From Bacteroidia bacterium (lineage in GTDB: Bacteria; Bacteroidota; Bacteroidia; B-17B0; Aurantibacillaceae), in NCBI GenBank assembly GCA_022842625.1, contig JALHPG010000001.1, forward strand, positions 124,001 through 188,000: DNA of 64,000 nt, written 5' to 3'. Below, in pieces: positions 19,955 to 30,321 of this stretch (positions are counted from its first letter, which is position 1; every line of letters begins with the position of its first letter). The notes below the pieces were generated by a model, which made no database searches, was not told the origin of the DNA, and worked only from the letters and a program-made list of their open reading frames with translations. The translations under genes and the position numbers were made by a program.

Positions 19955-21013
19955 ATGCCTATTACGAAATTAAACATACAAGAGTTTTTACAAGCAACTC
20001 AAGGTCAACTTATTTTTGATGTAAGAAGTCCGGGAGAGTATGAACACGCGCATATTCCAAACGCCTTTTCATTACCACTGTTTACTAATGAAGAGCGTAA
20101 AGTTGTAGGCACTGCTTATAAACAAGAGAGCAGAGAGAAAGCGATCAAAATTGGTCTTGATTATTTTGGAACAAAAACCGTAAAATTAATTGAGGAAGTT
20201 GAAAAATTAATTGCCGTTAAAAAAAACGGGTCAAAAGAAATTGGCGTGCATTGTTGGCGCGGAGGCATGCGTAGCGCGGCCATTGCCTGGCTTTTAGATC
20301 TATATGGCTTTAAAGTTTATTTATTAAATGGTGGTTACAAGGCATACCGTAACTGGGTAATACAACAGTTCGATAAAAAATATGACATGCGTATTGTTGG
20401 CGGATATACCGGAAGTAATAAAACAGGAGTTATAGAAGAATTAAAAAGTTCAGGTGAAAAAACGATCGATCTGGAAGGTCTTGCTGCTCATAAAGGTTCT
20501 GCCTTTGGAAATCTGGAACAACACCCGCAACCTTCTCAAGAAATGTTTGAAAATTTGCTTGCCGCTGAGCTTGATAAACATGAGTTAAATAAAAATTCCA
20601 ATATTATTTTTTTAGAAGACGAAAGCCAGCGAATAGGAAACATCAATATTCCGGTGCCGTTATATAATAATATGCGCGAACACCCGGTTGTGTTTTTAAA
20701 TATTCCGTTTGAAGAGCGTCTCCAACATATTCTTAATGATTATGGCACCCACGGTAAGGATAAATTGGTTACCGCTATCATGCGCATCAAAAAAAAATTA
20801 GGTGGATTAGAAACTAAAAATGCGATCAATTTTATTTTAGAAGATGATCTGAAAAGTTGTTTTACATTGTTGTTAAATTATTACGATAAGCTTTACCTAA
20901 AAAGCACTTACAAAAGAGAAGACGCAGAAACAAAAATTAAAAAATTAGATTTTGATTCTGTTAACGCAAAAATAAATACCGAAAAAATACTTCAACATGT
21001 CTACAACAGATAA
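19955..21013 (+). CDS. mnmH: tRNA 2-selenouridine synthase
   Basis: Rhodanese domain FDVRSPGEYEHAHIPNA, HCWRGGMRSAAIAWLL, P-loop-like GGYTGSNKTGV. Confidence 0.93.
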   Translation: MPITKLNIQEFLQATQGQLIFDVRSPGEYEHAHIPNAFSLPLFTNEERKVVGTAYKQESREKAIKIGLDYFGTKTVKLIEEVEKLIAVKKNGSKEIGVHCWRGGMRSAAIAWLLDLYGFKVYLLNGGYKAYRNWVIQQFDKKYDMRIVGGYTGSNKTGVIEELKSSGEKTIDLEGLAAHKGSAFGNLEQHPQPSQEMFENLLAAELDKHELNKNSNIIFLEDESQRIGNINIPVPLYNNMREHPVVFLNIPFEERLQHILNDYGTHGKDKLVTAIMRIKKKLGGLETKNAINFILEDDLKSCFTLLLNYYDKLYLKSTYKREDAETKIKKLDFDSVNAKINTEKILQHVYNR

Positions 21014-22058
21014 TACGTTCGCTCTTACACAATATGCTCATGGCGCAGGCTGCGGGTGTAAAATAGCACCACAAGTCCTTAAAGAAATATTACAAAGTTC
21101 GGTTACTCAACCTTCACAAAATTTATTGGTAGGCAATAGCAGTAATGATGATGCGGCAGTTTACGATCTTGGAAATGGGAATGCATTAATTTCGACTACC
21201 GATTTTTTTATGCCAATTGTTGATGATGCTTTTGACTTTGGACGCATAGCAGCAGCAAATGCGATCAGCGATGTGTATGCCATGGGAGGCAAACCGATTT
21301 TAGCCTTAGCAATATTAGGCTGGCCAATTCAAAAACTACCAACTAGCTTAGCGCAAAGAGTTATTGAAGGCGCTAGAACTGTCTGCGCCGAAGCGGGAAT
21401 AGCCCTAGCGGGCGGTCATAGTATTGATACATTAGAACCAATGTTTGGTCTTTCAGTAAACGGATTAATTGAAATAAAACATCTTAAAAAAAACGACACG
21501 GCTCAAGAAGGCGATCTACTTTTTTTAACCAAAGCCATTGGTGTTGGTGTTTTATCTACAGCGCAAAAAAGAGGTTTGCTAAAGGAAGATGACAAAACAA
21601 CCTTAATTAAACAACTTACGCAATTAAATAGTTTTGGAGAAAAATTAGGTGCAGTTGCCGGAGTAACTGCTGTTACTGACGTTACAGGCTTTGGTTTATT
21701 AGGCCATTTAATTGAAATGGCACAAGGCAGTAATTTATCGGCAGTAGTTAATTATTCAAACGTTCCAAAAATTGAAGGGATCTCTTTTTATTTAAATCAA
21801 AATACAATCCCCGATGCGACCTTTAGAAATTGGAATGCTTATAGCGTCATTACCGAAATAGAGGGCGATGTAAATGTAATGGAGGCTTTTAATTTATTAC
21901 CCGATCCGCAAACAAACGGCGGACTATTATTTTCAGTTAAACCCGATTCCGTTAACGAAATAATAGCATTGTTGAAAGAAAACGGATTGGAAAAATTTAT
22001 CACACCTATTGGTAAAATGATAAAAAAAGAGGAAAAAGTAATACGGGTTGAGAAATAA
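20997..22058 (+). CDS. selD: Selenide, water dikinase
   Basis: QYAHGAGCGCKIAPQVL, DDAAVYDL, ISTTDFFMPIVDD; overlaps the end of mnmH by 17 bp. Confidence 0.95.
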   Translation: MSTTDNTFALTQYAHGAGCGCKIAPQVLKEILQSSVTQPSQNLLVGNSSNDDAAVYDLGNGNALISTTDFFMPIVDDAFDFGRIAAANAISDVYAMGGKPILALAILGWPIQKLPTSLAQRVIEGARTVCAEAGIALAGGHSIDTLEPMFGLSVNGLIEIKHLKKNDTAQEGDLLFLTKAIGVGVLSTAQKRGLLKEDDKTTLIKQLTQLNSFGEKLGAVAGVTAVTDVTGFGLLGHLIEMAQGSNLSAVVNYSNVPKIEGISFYLNQNTIPDATFRNWNAYSVITEIEGDVNVMEAFNLLPDPQTNGGLLFSVKPDSVNEIIALLKENGLEKFITPIGKMIKKEEKVIRVEK

Positions 22059-22079
22059 ATTAATACCTATCTTTGAATT

Positions 22080-22958
22080 ATGAAAATTGCTGTTTACGCA
22101 CGTTCAACAAAAGATAATCATTCTGCCTACATTGAGCAGATCTACACTATCCTTAAAGGTGAGAAAGTCGATCTTATCATCCACGAACCGTATTATAATT
22201 TCTTAAAACAAAATTACAACTTTACTATTCCTATCTCAACATTTTCAACTTCGGAAGAATTAATTTCACAGGCAGATTATTTAATTTGTTTAGGCGGAGA
22301 CGGCACCATGCTTGAAACTGTTGCCTTGGTTAAAAATTCGGGCATCCCTGTTTTAGGTGTAAACACCGGGCGTTTAGGTTTTTTAGCCTCTGTAAATAAA
22401 GACGATCTAGCAAAAGCACTACAGCAATTATTAAAAGAAAAATTTACATTAGATAAACGTGAGTTAATTGAAATTACCGGTTGTTCGCAATGCTTTGGTG
22501 ATGTAAATTATGCATTGAACGAATTTACAATTCATAAAAAAGATAGTAGTGCTATGATCAATATAGACACCTATATTGATGATGTTTTTCTTAACTCTTA
22601 TTTTGCCGACGGATTAATTGTTGCAACACCAACAGGCTCTACAGCCTATTCTTTAAGTTGCGGCGGCCCGATCATGATGCCCGATTCTGATAATTTTATT
22701 ATTACACCAATTGCCCCGCATAATTTAACAGTTAGACCAATTGTTGTTTCAAACAATAAAAAAATTAGTTTTAAAGTGAGTGGCAGAAGTGATAGTTTTA
22801 ATATTGCTCTTGATTCACGAAGCGCACAAATACCATCTAACTCTGAGATCATAATAAAAAAGGCTGATTTCAGAATAAATTTAATAAATCTGGAAGGACA
22901 ACATTTCTTTACTACACTTCGTAATAAAATGATGTGGGGTTTAGATAGAAGGTACTAG
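22080..22958 (+). CDS. nadK: NAD kinase
   Basis: LICLGGDGTMLETV, GVNTGRLGFLA, TPTGSTAYSLSCGGPI. Confidence 0.95.
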   Translation: MKIAVYARSTKDNHSAYIEQIYTILKGEKVDLIIHEPYYNFLKQNYNFTIPISTFSTSEELISQADYLICLGGDGTMLETVALVKNSGIPVLGVNTGRLGFLASVNKDDLAKALQQLLKEKFTLDKRELIEITGCSQCFGDVNYALNEFTIHKKDSSAMINIDTYIDDVFLNSYFADGLIVATPTGSTAYSLSCGGPIMMPDSDNFIITPIAPHNLTVRPIVVSNNKKISFKVSGRSDSFNIALDSRSAQIPSNSEIIIKKADFRINLINLEGQHFFTTLRNKMMWGLDRRY

Positions 22959-22976
22959 TATATCCAAAATATTATA

Positions 22977-23007
22977 TTGTTTTTTTGATGTTATTTTTTT
23001 AAATTTG
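22977..23007 (+). promoter_or_regulatory. Bacteroidota-type promoter for the first reprolysin-like gene
   Basis: TTG (22977-22979)-N20-TAAATTTG (23000-23007). Confidence 0.6.
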
Positions 23008-23024
23008 AATACATCAACAAACAA

Positions 23025-25319
23025 ATGAAAAAAACTACATTCCTACTATCTTTGGCATTGCTAATTAACGTTGGTTTAAATGCGCAAAGCAATAACGATA
23101 AATTTTGGTCGCCTATAAGCGAAAGCGCAATTAAAGTTGCCGGAAAAAGACAAATTATTCCAAACAAATATTTAGCATTTCAATTAATTGGAAGCGAATT
23201 AAAAACACAACTATCATCTGCTCCATCAGAAAGTAGTGTAAAGATCAACCAAAGCACTTGCATTATTTCATTACCATTACCTAATGGTACAATTCAAAAA
23301 TTTAAAGTGGTAGAAAGTCCTATTATGGAAAGAGACCTTGCTGCGGCTTATCCAAATATAAAGACATACAGCGTAAAAGGAATTGACGACCCCTATGCAA
23401 ACGGAAAATTAGATTGGAACGAATTTGGATTTCATGGCATGGTGCGTTCTATAAACGGCGATTTTTTCATTGATCCTTATTGCTTAAATAACGTAAAAGA
23501 TTATATCACCTATTACACTGCTGATTTTGAAAAAGATCCTTCACAAAAAATACCTGAGGTAGGTGTTATTCCAAATACAGATAAAGACCATATTTCTGCG
23601 CCTAAAAAAAAAACAGAAAGCGAAGCAAAACTAAATAGTACATCTCCGGCAACATGCGTTGGAGCGCAATTAAGAACTTACCGCTTAGCAGTAGCTTGTA
23701 CAGGAGAATATGCTGTAGCAGCAACAGGCTCAACAACGCCAACTATAGCTCAAACACTTGCTAAGATAGTTACAAGTGTTAATCGTGTAGATGGTGTTTA
23801 TGAAACAGAAGTTGCGGTGCGCTTAGTTTTAGTAGCAACACAAACTAATGTAATTTTTACAAACGCTGCCTCTGATCCGTTTAACGGAAATAATAATGCA
23901 AGTGTATTAATTGGTGAAAGTCAAAGTGTTATTACAAACGCAATTGGCTCTGCCAATTTTGATATTGGACATACCTTTAGTACCGGTGGTGGTGGTTTAG
24001 CGGGTCTGGGTGTAGTGTGCAGCAATTCACAAAAAGCAGGCGGGATAACCGGTAGCGGAAGCCCGGTTGGAGACCCTTACGATATTGATTATGTTGCGCA
24101 TGAAATTGGTCATCAATTTTCGGGGAACCACACTTTTAATTCTGTAGTAGGAAATTGTGGTGGTGGAAATAGAAATGGCTCTACAGCAGTTGAGCCGGGT
24201 AGCGGAATAACCATTATGGCCTACGCCGGAATTTGCGGCTCACAAGATATAGCTGCTAATAGTATTCCTTATTTTCACGCGATCAGTTATGATGAGATCG
24301 TAAATTTTACAAACTTTTACGGCGGTAACAGTTGCCCTGTTACAACTACTACCGGAAATAATCCACCTGTGGTTACAGGCTCAGGAAATTATGTTGTCCC
24401 TAAATCAACAGCCTTTATTTTAACGGGAAGCGCAACTGATCCTGATGGCGATTCACTTACGTTTTCATGGGAAGAAACAGAATTAGGCGTTGCCGGCAAT
24501 TGGAATTCAGGAAATCCAAATTATTTTAGATCATACACACCGGTAGTTTCACGATCAAGACTGTTCCCAAGACAAAGTGTTGTTTTATCCGGAAATTATG
24601 TTGCCACAAAAGGTGAATATGTTCCGGCAAGCGCACAACAGTTAGAGTTCAGATTAACTGCACGCGATAACAAAATGGGCGGCGGCGGCGTTTGTTATGC
24701 GATCAATAATATTACTATTGACAATTCAGGCCCTCTTTCAGTTACCTATCCAAATGCCGCCGGCATTTTCTGGAGTATTGGCACACAACAAACAATTACT
24801 TGGGCCGTTAACGGTACAGATGTTGCGCCGGTTAGCTGCGATTCGGTTAAAATACTGATATCCTATAATGGTGGTACAACCTATAGCGTTATGAATAATT
24901 CAACACTAAACGATGGCTCTGAAATAATCACAGTACCGACATTAACAGCAAGTATTTCTACATGCAGAATTAAAATAGAATCAAAAGGAAATATCTTTTA
25001 TGATATCAGTAATAATAATTTTGAAATTTCAACTAACGTTGGCATAAATCAAATATCAAAAAACAATCCTGTTGGATTAGCAGTTTGGCCAAATCCATTT
25101 ACAAACCAAATTAATTTTGCGGCAAATAATTTAAATAGCGAAAGTTTAACTGAGGTTAAAGTTATTGATGTGTTAGGAAAAACAATTGTTCAGTTTAACT
25201 ACAACAATAAATCCGAATTAAACGAAACGCTTGATTTATCAAAACTTAGTTCTGGGATGTATTTCATTAACATTTCTAACAATAGTAAACAATCAGTTTA
25301 CAGAATTATTAAAAATTAA
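23025..25319 (+). CDS. T9SS-secreted reprolysin-like metallopeptidase
   Basis: HEIGHQFSGNHTFN metzincin-type motif, Met-turn ITIMAYAGICG, C-terminal sorting domain (VWPNPFTNQINFA...SGMYFINI). Confidence 0.85.
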   Translation: MKKTTFLLSLALLINVGLNAQSNNDKFWSPISESAIKVAGKRQIIPNKYLAFQLIGSELKTQLSSAPSESSVKINQSTCIISLPLPNGTIQKFKVVESPIMERDLAAAYPNIKTYSVKGIDDPYANGKLDWNEFGFHGMVRSINGDFFIDPYCLNNVKDYITYYTADFEKDPSQKIPEVGVIPNTDKDHISAPKKKTESEAKLNSTSPATCVGAQLRTYRLAVACTGEYAVAATGSTTPTIAQTLAKIVTSVNRVDGVYETEVAVRLVLVATQTNVIFTNAASDPFNGNNNASVLIGESQSVITNAIGSANFDIGHTFSTGGGGLAGLGVVCSNSQKAGGITGSGSPVGDPYDIDYVAHEIGHQFSGNHTFNSVVGNCGGGNRNGSTAVEPGSGITIMAYAGICGSQDIAANSIPYFHAISYDEIVNFTNFYGGNSCPVTTTTGNNPPVVTGSGNYVVPKSTAFILTGSATDPDGDSLTFSWEETELGVAGNWNSGNPNYFRSYTPVVSRSRLFPRQSVVLSGNYVATKGEYVPASAQQLEFRLTARDNKMGGGGVCYAINNITIDNSGPLSVTYPNAAGIFWSIGTQQTITWAVNGTDVAPVSCDSVKILISYNGGTTYSVMNNSTLNDGSEIITVPTLTASISTCRIKIESKGNIFYDISNNNFEISTNVGINQISKNNPVGLAVWPNPFTNQINFAANNLNSESLTEVKVIDVLGKTIVQFNYNNKSELNETLDLSKLSSGMYFINISNNSKQSVYRIIKN

Positions 25320-25424
25320 TTGCTGTTGAATTTAATTATTTAAGGGATAAACGGCTATTATTTAGTGTTACTATCCTTTCTTTTACTAATTCCCAATTTT
25401 AACAAAGTAAACTACATGTATTAG

Positions 25425-25455
25425 TTGCTTGTAGAATTTATATTATTTAAATTTG
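25425..25455 (+). promoter_or_regulatory. Bacteroidota-type promoter for the second reprolysin-like gene
   Basis: TTG (25425-25427)-N20-TAAATTTG (25448-25455). Confidence 0.6.
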
Positions 25456-25473
25456 AGATATAACACTCAAATC

Positions 25474-27759
25474 ATGCAGAAAAAAACATTATTATTATCA
25501 ATAAGCTTATTATTTGCTTTTAGTATAAACAGTCAAAATAATAGCGACAATTTTTGGTCGCCAATTAATCAAAGCTCAATTCGCTCCGCCGGGAAACGAC
25601 AAATTATCCCTCAAAAATGTGTAGCCTTTGAGTTAATGGGAAATGAATTAAAAACTAAATTATTATCCGCACCAAACGAAGTAAATGTTAGGATTAACGA
25701 AAGTACCTGCATTATATCATTACCATTGCCAAATGGAAGCATTGAAAAATTTAGAGTGGTAGAAAGTCCAATCATGGAGCCTGGTTTAGCCGCTCAATTT
25801 CCCAATATAAAAACCTATAGCGTAAAGGGAATTGATGATGTATATGCTAATGGAAAAATTGACTGGACGCCGGAGTTTGGTTTTCATGGAATGGTTCGTT
25901 CGGTGCATGGCGATTTTTTTATTGACCAATATTGCCTTGAAAATACTAAGGACTATATTTCTTATTATACTTCAGATTTTATTAAGGACCCTTCACAAAA
26001 AATTCCTGAGGCTAGTCTAATTTCTGATTTAGATGAAAAGAAATCTTCATCGGATCAAGGTGCAAAAATTAACGCAATGCCCCCGGCTACCTGCGTTGGC
26101 GCCCAATTAAGAAGGTACCGTTTAGCGGTAGCTTGTACCGGAGAATATGCTGTTGCTGCAACAGGCTCAACAACTCCAACCGTTGCACAAACATTAGCGA
26201 AAATTGTTACCAGTGTTAATCGTGTAAACGGCGTTTACGAAACCGAAGTTTCTGTTCGATTAATTTTAGTAGCAACCCAAACTAATGTAATATTTACAGT
26301 TGCAGCAACAGATCCATTTACTGGAAATAACAATGCCGGAACACTTATTAATGAAAGTCAAAGCGTTATAACTGCAAGCATTGGATCTGCCAACTATGAT
26401 GTCGGGCACACCTTTAGCACCGGCGGTGGTGGATTAGCAGGCTTAGGTGTTGTTTGCAACAATTCTCAAAAAGCCCGCGGTATTACCGGAAGCCCAAGTC
26501 CGGTTGGCGACCCATACGATATAGATTATGTAGCGCACGAAATTGGGCACCAGTTTGCGGGTAATCACACCTTTAATTCAACAGTAAGTAGTTGTGGAGG
26601 CGGTAACAGAAACGGTTCTACAGCTGTGGAACCCGGAAGTGGAATTACTATTATGGCTTACGCAGGAATTTGCGGCTCTCAAGATTTAGCCCCAAATAGC
26701 ATTGCTTATTTTCATGCAATTAGTTATGATGAAATTGTAAATTTTACAAATTTAAATGGTGGCAATAGTTGCCCTGTAACTACTACTACCGGAAACAATC
26801 CTCCGGTTGTAACTGGTTCAGGAAATTACATAGTTCCAAAATCTACGCCGTTCGTTTTAACCGGAAGTGCAACAGATGTTGATGGTGATGCCCTCACATA
26901 TTCTTGGGAAGAAACGAGCATTGGAGTTGCCGGGAACTGGAACTCAGGTAATAAAAACTTTTTCATGTCATACACACCAACCCCTAGCCCGTCGCGTTTG
27001 TTTCCAAAACAAAGTGTTGTACTAAGTGGAAATTACACCGGTACCAAAGGAGAATATGTTCCTGCAACTGCACAAACTATACAATTTAGATTAACCGCGC
27101 GCGATAATAAAATGGGCGGCGGCGGCGTGTGTTATTCAATAAATACAATTACCGTATCTGGCACGGCAGGACCTTTATCTGTAAGTTATCCAGACGCAAC
27201 CGGTATTGTCTGGGGCTCTAGCACACCACAAACAATTACATGGGCTGTTAATGGAACCAATGCTGCACCGGTATCATGCGACTCCGTTAAAATTTTAATT
27301 TCCTATAATGGTGGAGCAACTTACAGCACATTATTAGGCTCAACGCCGAATGATGGGACAGAATTAATTACTGCACCAACTGTAACGGCAAGCATCCTTA
27401 CTTGTAGAATAAAAGTGGAATCTAAAGGAAATATTTTTTATGATGTAAGTAATAACAACTTTGAAATTTCAATTAGCGTTGGTTTAAATTCTTTATCAAA
27501 AAACAATCCAATTGGTTTATCAGTTTGGCCAAATCCATTTACTAATCAACTTAATTTTGCTGTCGGAAATTTAAAAACCGAATCTAATACCGAAGTAAAA
27601 GTTATGGATGTATTAGGAAAAACAATTAGTCAATATTCGTACACCAACAAAACCGAATTAAACGAAACCATAGACTTGTCTAATGTAAGTAACGGCGTTT
27701 ACTTCTTGAAGGTCACAAATAACAACAAACAGTCTGTTTATAGAATAATAAAAAATTAA
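25474..27759 (+). CDS. T9SS-secreted reprolysin-like metallopeptidase (tandem paralog)
   Basis: Near full-length similarity to 23025-25319; HEIGHQFAGNHTFN; ATG at 25474 preferred to TTG at 25453. Confidence 0.85.
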   Translation: MQKKTLLLSISLLFAFSINSQNNSDNFWSPINQSSIRSAGKRQIIPQKCVAFELMGNELKTKLLSAPNEVNVRINESTCIISLPLPNGSIEKFRVVESPIMEPGLAAQFPNIKTYSVKGIDDVYANGKIDWTPEFGFHGMVRSVHGDFFIDQYCLENTKDYISYYTSDFIKDPSQKIPEASLISDLDEKKSSSDQGAKINAMPPATCVGAQLRRYRLAVACTGEYAVAATGSTTPTVAQTLAKIVTSVNRVNGVYETEVSVRLILVATQTNVIFTVAATDPFTGNNNAGTLINESQSVITASIGSANYDVGHTFSTGGGGLAGLGVVCNNSQKARGITGSPSPVGDPYDIDYVAHEIGHQFAGNHTFNSTVSSCGGGNRNGSTAVEPGSGITIMAYAGICGSQDLAPNSIAYFHAISYDEIVNFTNLNGGNSCPVTTTTGNNPPVVTGSGNYIVPKSTPFVLTGSATDVDGDALTYSWEETSIGVAGNWNSGNKNFFMSYTPTPSPSRLFPKQSVVLSGNYTGTKGEYVPATAQTIQFRLTARDNKMGGGGVCYSINTITVSGTAGPLSVSYPDATGIVWGSSTPQTITWAVNGTNAAPVSCDSVKILISYNGGATYSTLLGSTPNDGTELITAPTVTASILTCRIKVESKGNIFYDVSNNNFEISISVGLNSLSKNNPIGLSVWPNPFTNQLNFAVGNLKTESNTEVKVMDVLGKTISQYSYTNKTELNETIDLSNVSNGVYFLKVTNNNKQSVYRIIKN

Positions 27760-27781
27760 TTTTATTTAAATTATACTATTT

Positions 27782-27817
27782 AAAAAGGTTACTTGAAATT
27801 TTAAGTAACCTTTTTTT
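27782..27817 (+). terminator. Intrinsic terminator
   Basis: AAAAAGGTTACTT / AAGTAACCTTTTTTT. Confidence 0.8.
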
Positions 27818-27830
27818 ATTTTTGAGTTAT

Positions 27831-29039
27831 ATGCCTATGCGTTTTATTTTTATTTTTCTTCCCTTTTTTATTTTTTCGCAACAAGCAAAAAAATTAGATA
27901 CCGTTTTTTGCGATTGCCAAAACGCAAGGACTGTTGTATTAAAAGGGAATAGTAAGATCGGCCCAACAATTGCACCCAATGGCTGGGGACAAACAAATGA
28001 AATTAATGAACGCAAACAAAACACACAATTTGCCTTCGAAAAAGAACATAACAGCGCCTGGCACAAATTAATTATTAAATCGAACGGATTTTTAGTATTT
28101 GATATTATTCCTACAAAACCAGTAGACGATTATGACTTTATGCTGTTTAAAGGTAACAATAACGGCTTTTGCGACAGCATGCAGAAGTTTCGTGTTAAAC
28201 CTATCCGTGCCTGTATCTCACGAGATAAGGAGGAAATTAAAGGGTTAACCGGTTTAAATTTTAAAGCAAAAAAAGAATTAGTAAAAGAAGGCTTAGGTGA
28301 TGCCTTTGCAAAACCTTTAGAAGTAAAAGAAGGAGATGTTTATTATTTAGTATTAGATAATGTTTATGCAAATGGGGATGGGCATACCATTAATTTTTAT
28401 TTTGAAGAAATAATGTCGCTAGTTGGCAAAACACTTGATGAGAACCAAAAACCCGTAAAAGCAGAAATTACAATTACTGCACCAAATGGAGATACGTTAA
28501 AAAAAATAACATCCGATAAAAAAGGTAATTATGATTTTGAAGTGGCATTAAGAAGAAATTTTAAGTATTCGCTAAACTTTTATAATGACAGTAGTTTTTT
28601 TGAGACGCGAGAAATCACAACCAAAACAAATAAAGACACACTTAAAAACATAACTACCGTTTTGCCTACCTTAAAAAAAGGAAATAAATACACCATTCAA
28701 AATATTAATTTTTATCCCGGCAAGTCTATAGTTTTACCTTCTGCACTACCCTCTTTAAAAAATTTAACTTTATTAATGCGTAAAAATCCTGATCTAAAGA
28801 TCCTTATTGTTGGCCATACCAACGGTTGTGATGGTGAAACTAAAGAACACATCGAAGAACTTTCTAAAAGTCGCGCAATTACCATAAAACGGTTTTTAGA
28901 AACAAACTCAATTGACTTTAGGAGAATTAACACCGATGGTAAAGGTTGTAGCGAAATGCTTTATCCCACCAACAGTTCAACACCAGAATGGCAGCAAGTG
29001 CTAAACAGAAGAGTAGAGATTTTTATAGTAGAAAAATAA
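27831..29039 (+). CDS. OmpA-family outer membrane protein with Cna-B-like region
   Basis: Signal peptide; C-terminal OmpA-like LKILIVGHTNG...LSKSRAITIKRFLETNSID...NRRVEIFI. Confidence 0.8.
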   Translation: MPMRFIFIFLPFFIFSQQAKKLDTVFCDCQNARTVVLKGNSKIGPTIAPNGWGQTNEINERKQNTQFAFEKEHNSAWHKLIIKSNGFLVFDIIPTKPVDDYDFMLFKGNNNGFCDSMQKFRVKPIRACISRDKEEIKGLTGLNFKAKKELVKEGLGDAFAKPLEVKEGDVYYLVLDNVYANGDGHTINFYFEEIMSLVGKTLDENQKPVKAEITITAPNGDTLKKITSDKKGNYDFEVALRRNFKYSLNFYNDSSFFETREITTKTNKDTLKNITTVLPTLKKGNKYTIQNINFYPGKSIVLPSALPSLKNLTLLMRKNPDLKILIVGHTNGCDGETKEHIEELSKSRAITIKRFLETNSIDFRRINTDGKGCSEMLYPTNSSTPEWQQVLNRRVEIFIVEK

Positions 29040-29049
29040 ACTTCGGAAA

Positions 29050-29778
29050 TTAATACTGCGTTTTCATTTCAATATATTTTAAAAACTCTTGCTTAGTTGC
29101 GTCGTTCTCAAATTTACCGCCGTAAAAAGAAGTTACGGTTGCCGCATTGCCATCTTGCACCCCTCTTGATGAAACACATAAATGTTTAGCATCAATAATA
29201 ATTGCAACATCATCGGTATTTAATGCTTTTTGAAGTTCTTTTGCTATTTGTATAGTTAAACGCTCTTGCACCTGCGGACGCTTTGCAAAATACTGAACAA
29301 TACGATTTAATTTAGATAATCCAATTACACTTCCATTAGAAATATAAGCTACATGGGCTTTTCCAAAAATTGGCACAAAATGATGTTCGCAATTACTGTA
29401 AAACGAAATGTCTTTTTCAACCAACATTTGATCGTATTGGTATTTATTTTCAAATAAAGCTATTTTGGGTTTGTTAGCAGGATCTAGTCCGCTAAAAATT
29501 TCCTGAACATACATTTTTGCAACGCGCTCAGGAGTTCCTTTCAAACTATCGTCTGTAAGATCTAAACCAAGCGTTTCCATTATCTCTTTAAAATAGCTTT
29601 GTATCTTTTTTATTTTTTCCGCATTGCTCATGTCAAATGCATCATCTCTTAGTGGCGTTTCAATATTAGCACTCACATGGTCGTTTCCGATCTCATCTGA
29701 ACTCAAATTACTTGATACAACTTTTTTATCTTTAAGCAGGGTATTCAACATAGTTTCTTTCGGTTTCATATAAAACAA
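29050..29778 (-). CDS. folE: GTP cyclohydrolase I
   Basis: YSNCEHHFVPIFGKAHVAYI, GLSKLNRIV, RPQVQERLT, HLCVSSRGV. Confidence 0.95.
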   Translation of the reverse strand: MFYMKPKETMLNTLLKDKKVVSSNLSSDEIGNDHVSANIETPLRDDAFDMSNAEKIKKIQSYFKEIMETLGLDLTDDSLKGTPERVAKMYVQEIFSGLDPANKPKIALFENKYQYDQMLVEKDISFYSNCEHHFVPIFGKAHVAYISNGSVIGLSKLNRIVQYFAKRPQVQERLTIQIAKELQKALNTDDVAIIIDAKHLCVSSRGVQDGNAATVTSFYGGKFENDATKQEFLKYIEMKTQY

Positions 29779-30145
29779 CTTTTAGTTCGTATTGTTTATC
29801 AAGCTTGTCTCTTAATAAATTATAAATAACCACAGCAATGTTCTCTGCAGTTGGATTTAAGTCTTTAAATTCTACTGTATCTAAATTTAAATTCTTGTGA
29901 TCAAATTTTTCAATAACAAATTGGTTGATCAGATCACTTAAAATTTTTAAGTCGATCACATAACCTGTTTTTGGGTCAATTTCGCCGGTTACTTTAACTA
30001 TTAACTCATAGTTATGCCCATGATAATTAGCATAATTACATTTGCCAAAGATCAATGCATTTTCTGCATCGCTTAAATTCGGATTGTGAAGCCTATGCGC
30101 AGCATTAAAATGTTCTTTTCTATAAACAGCAATTTTCTGTCCCAT
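29732..30145 (-). CDS. 6-pyruvoyl-tetrahydropterin synthase / QueD family protein
   Basis: HFNAAHRL, FGKCNYANYHGHNYELIVKVTGEIDPKTGYVIDL, DHKNLNLD. Confidence 0.9.
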   Translation of the reverse strand: MGQKIAVYRKEHFNAAHRLHNPNLSDAENALIFGKCNYANYHGHNYELIVKVTGEIDPKTGYVIDLKILSDLINQFVIEKFDHKNLNLDTVEFKDLNPTAENIAVVIYNLLRDKLDKQYELKVVLYETERNYVEYPA

Positions 30146-30321
30146 TTTTAAATTTTAAAATCAGAAATAGTTGGTTAAGCTATACTAATCAAAGTTTTTT
30201 CACAAACATTGTGTAAGAAGTTTGCTTACAAAGTAGTTTGCTAATTGTTGATTAACAAAGTTAAACAATAAATGTTTACTTGTTTCTTGGAATAAAGTTA
30301 AGAATATTTTTAATTTAACTA

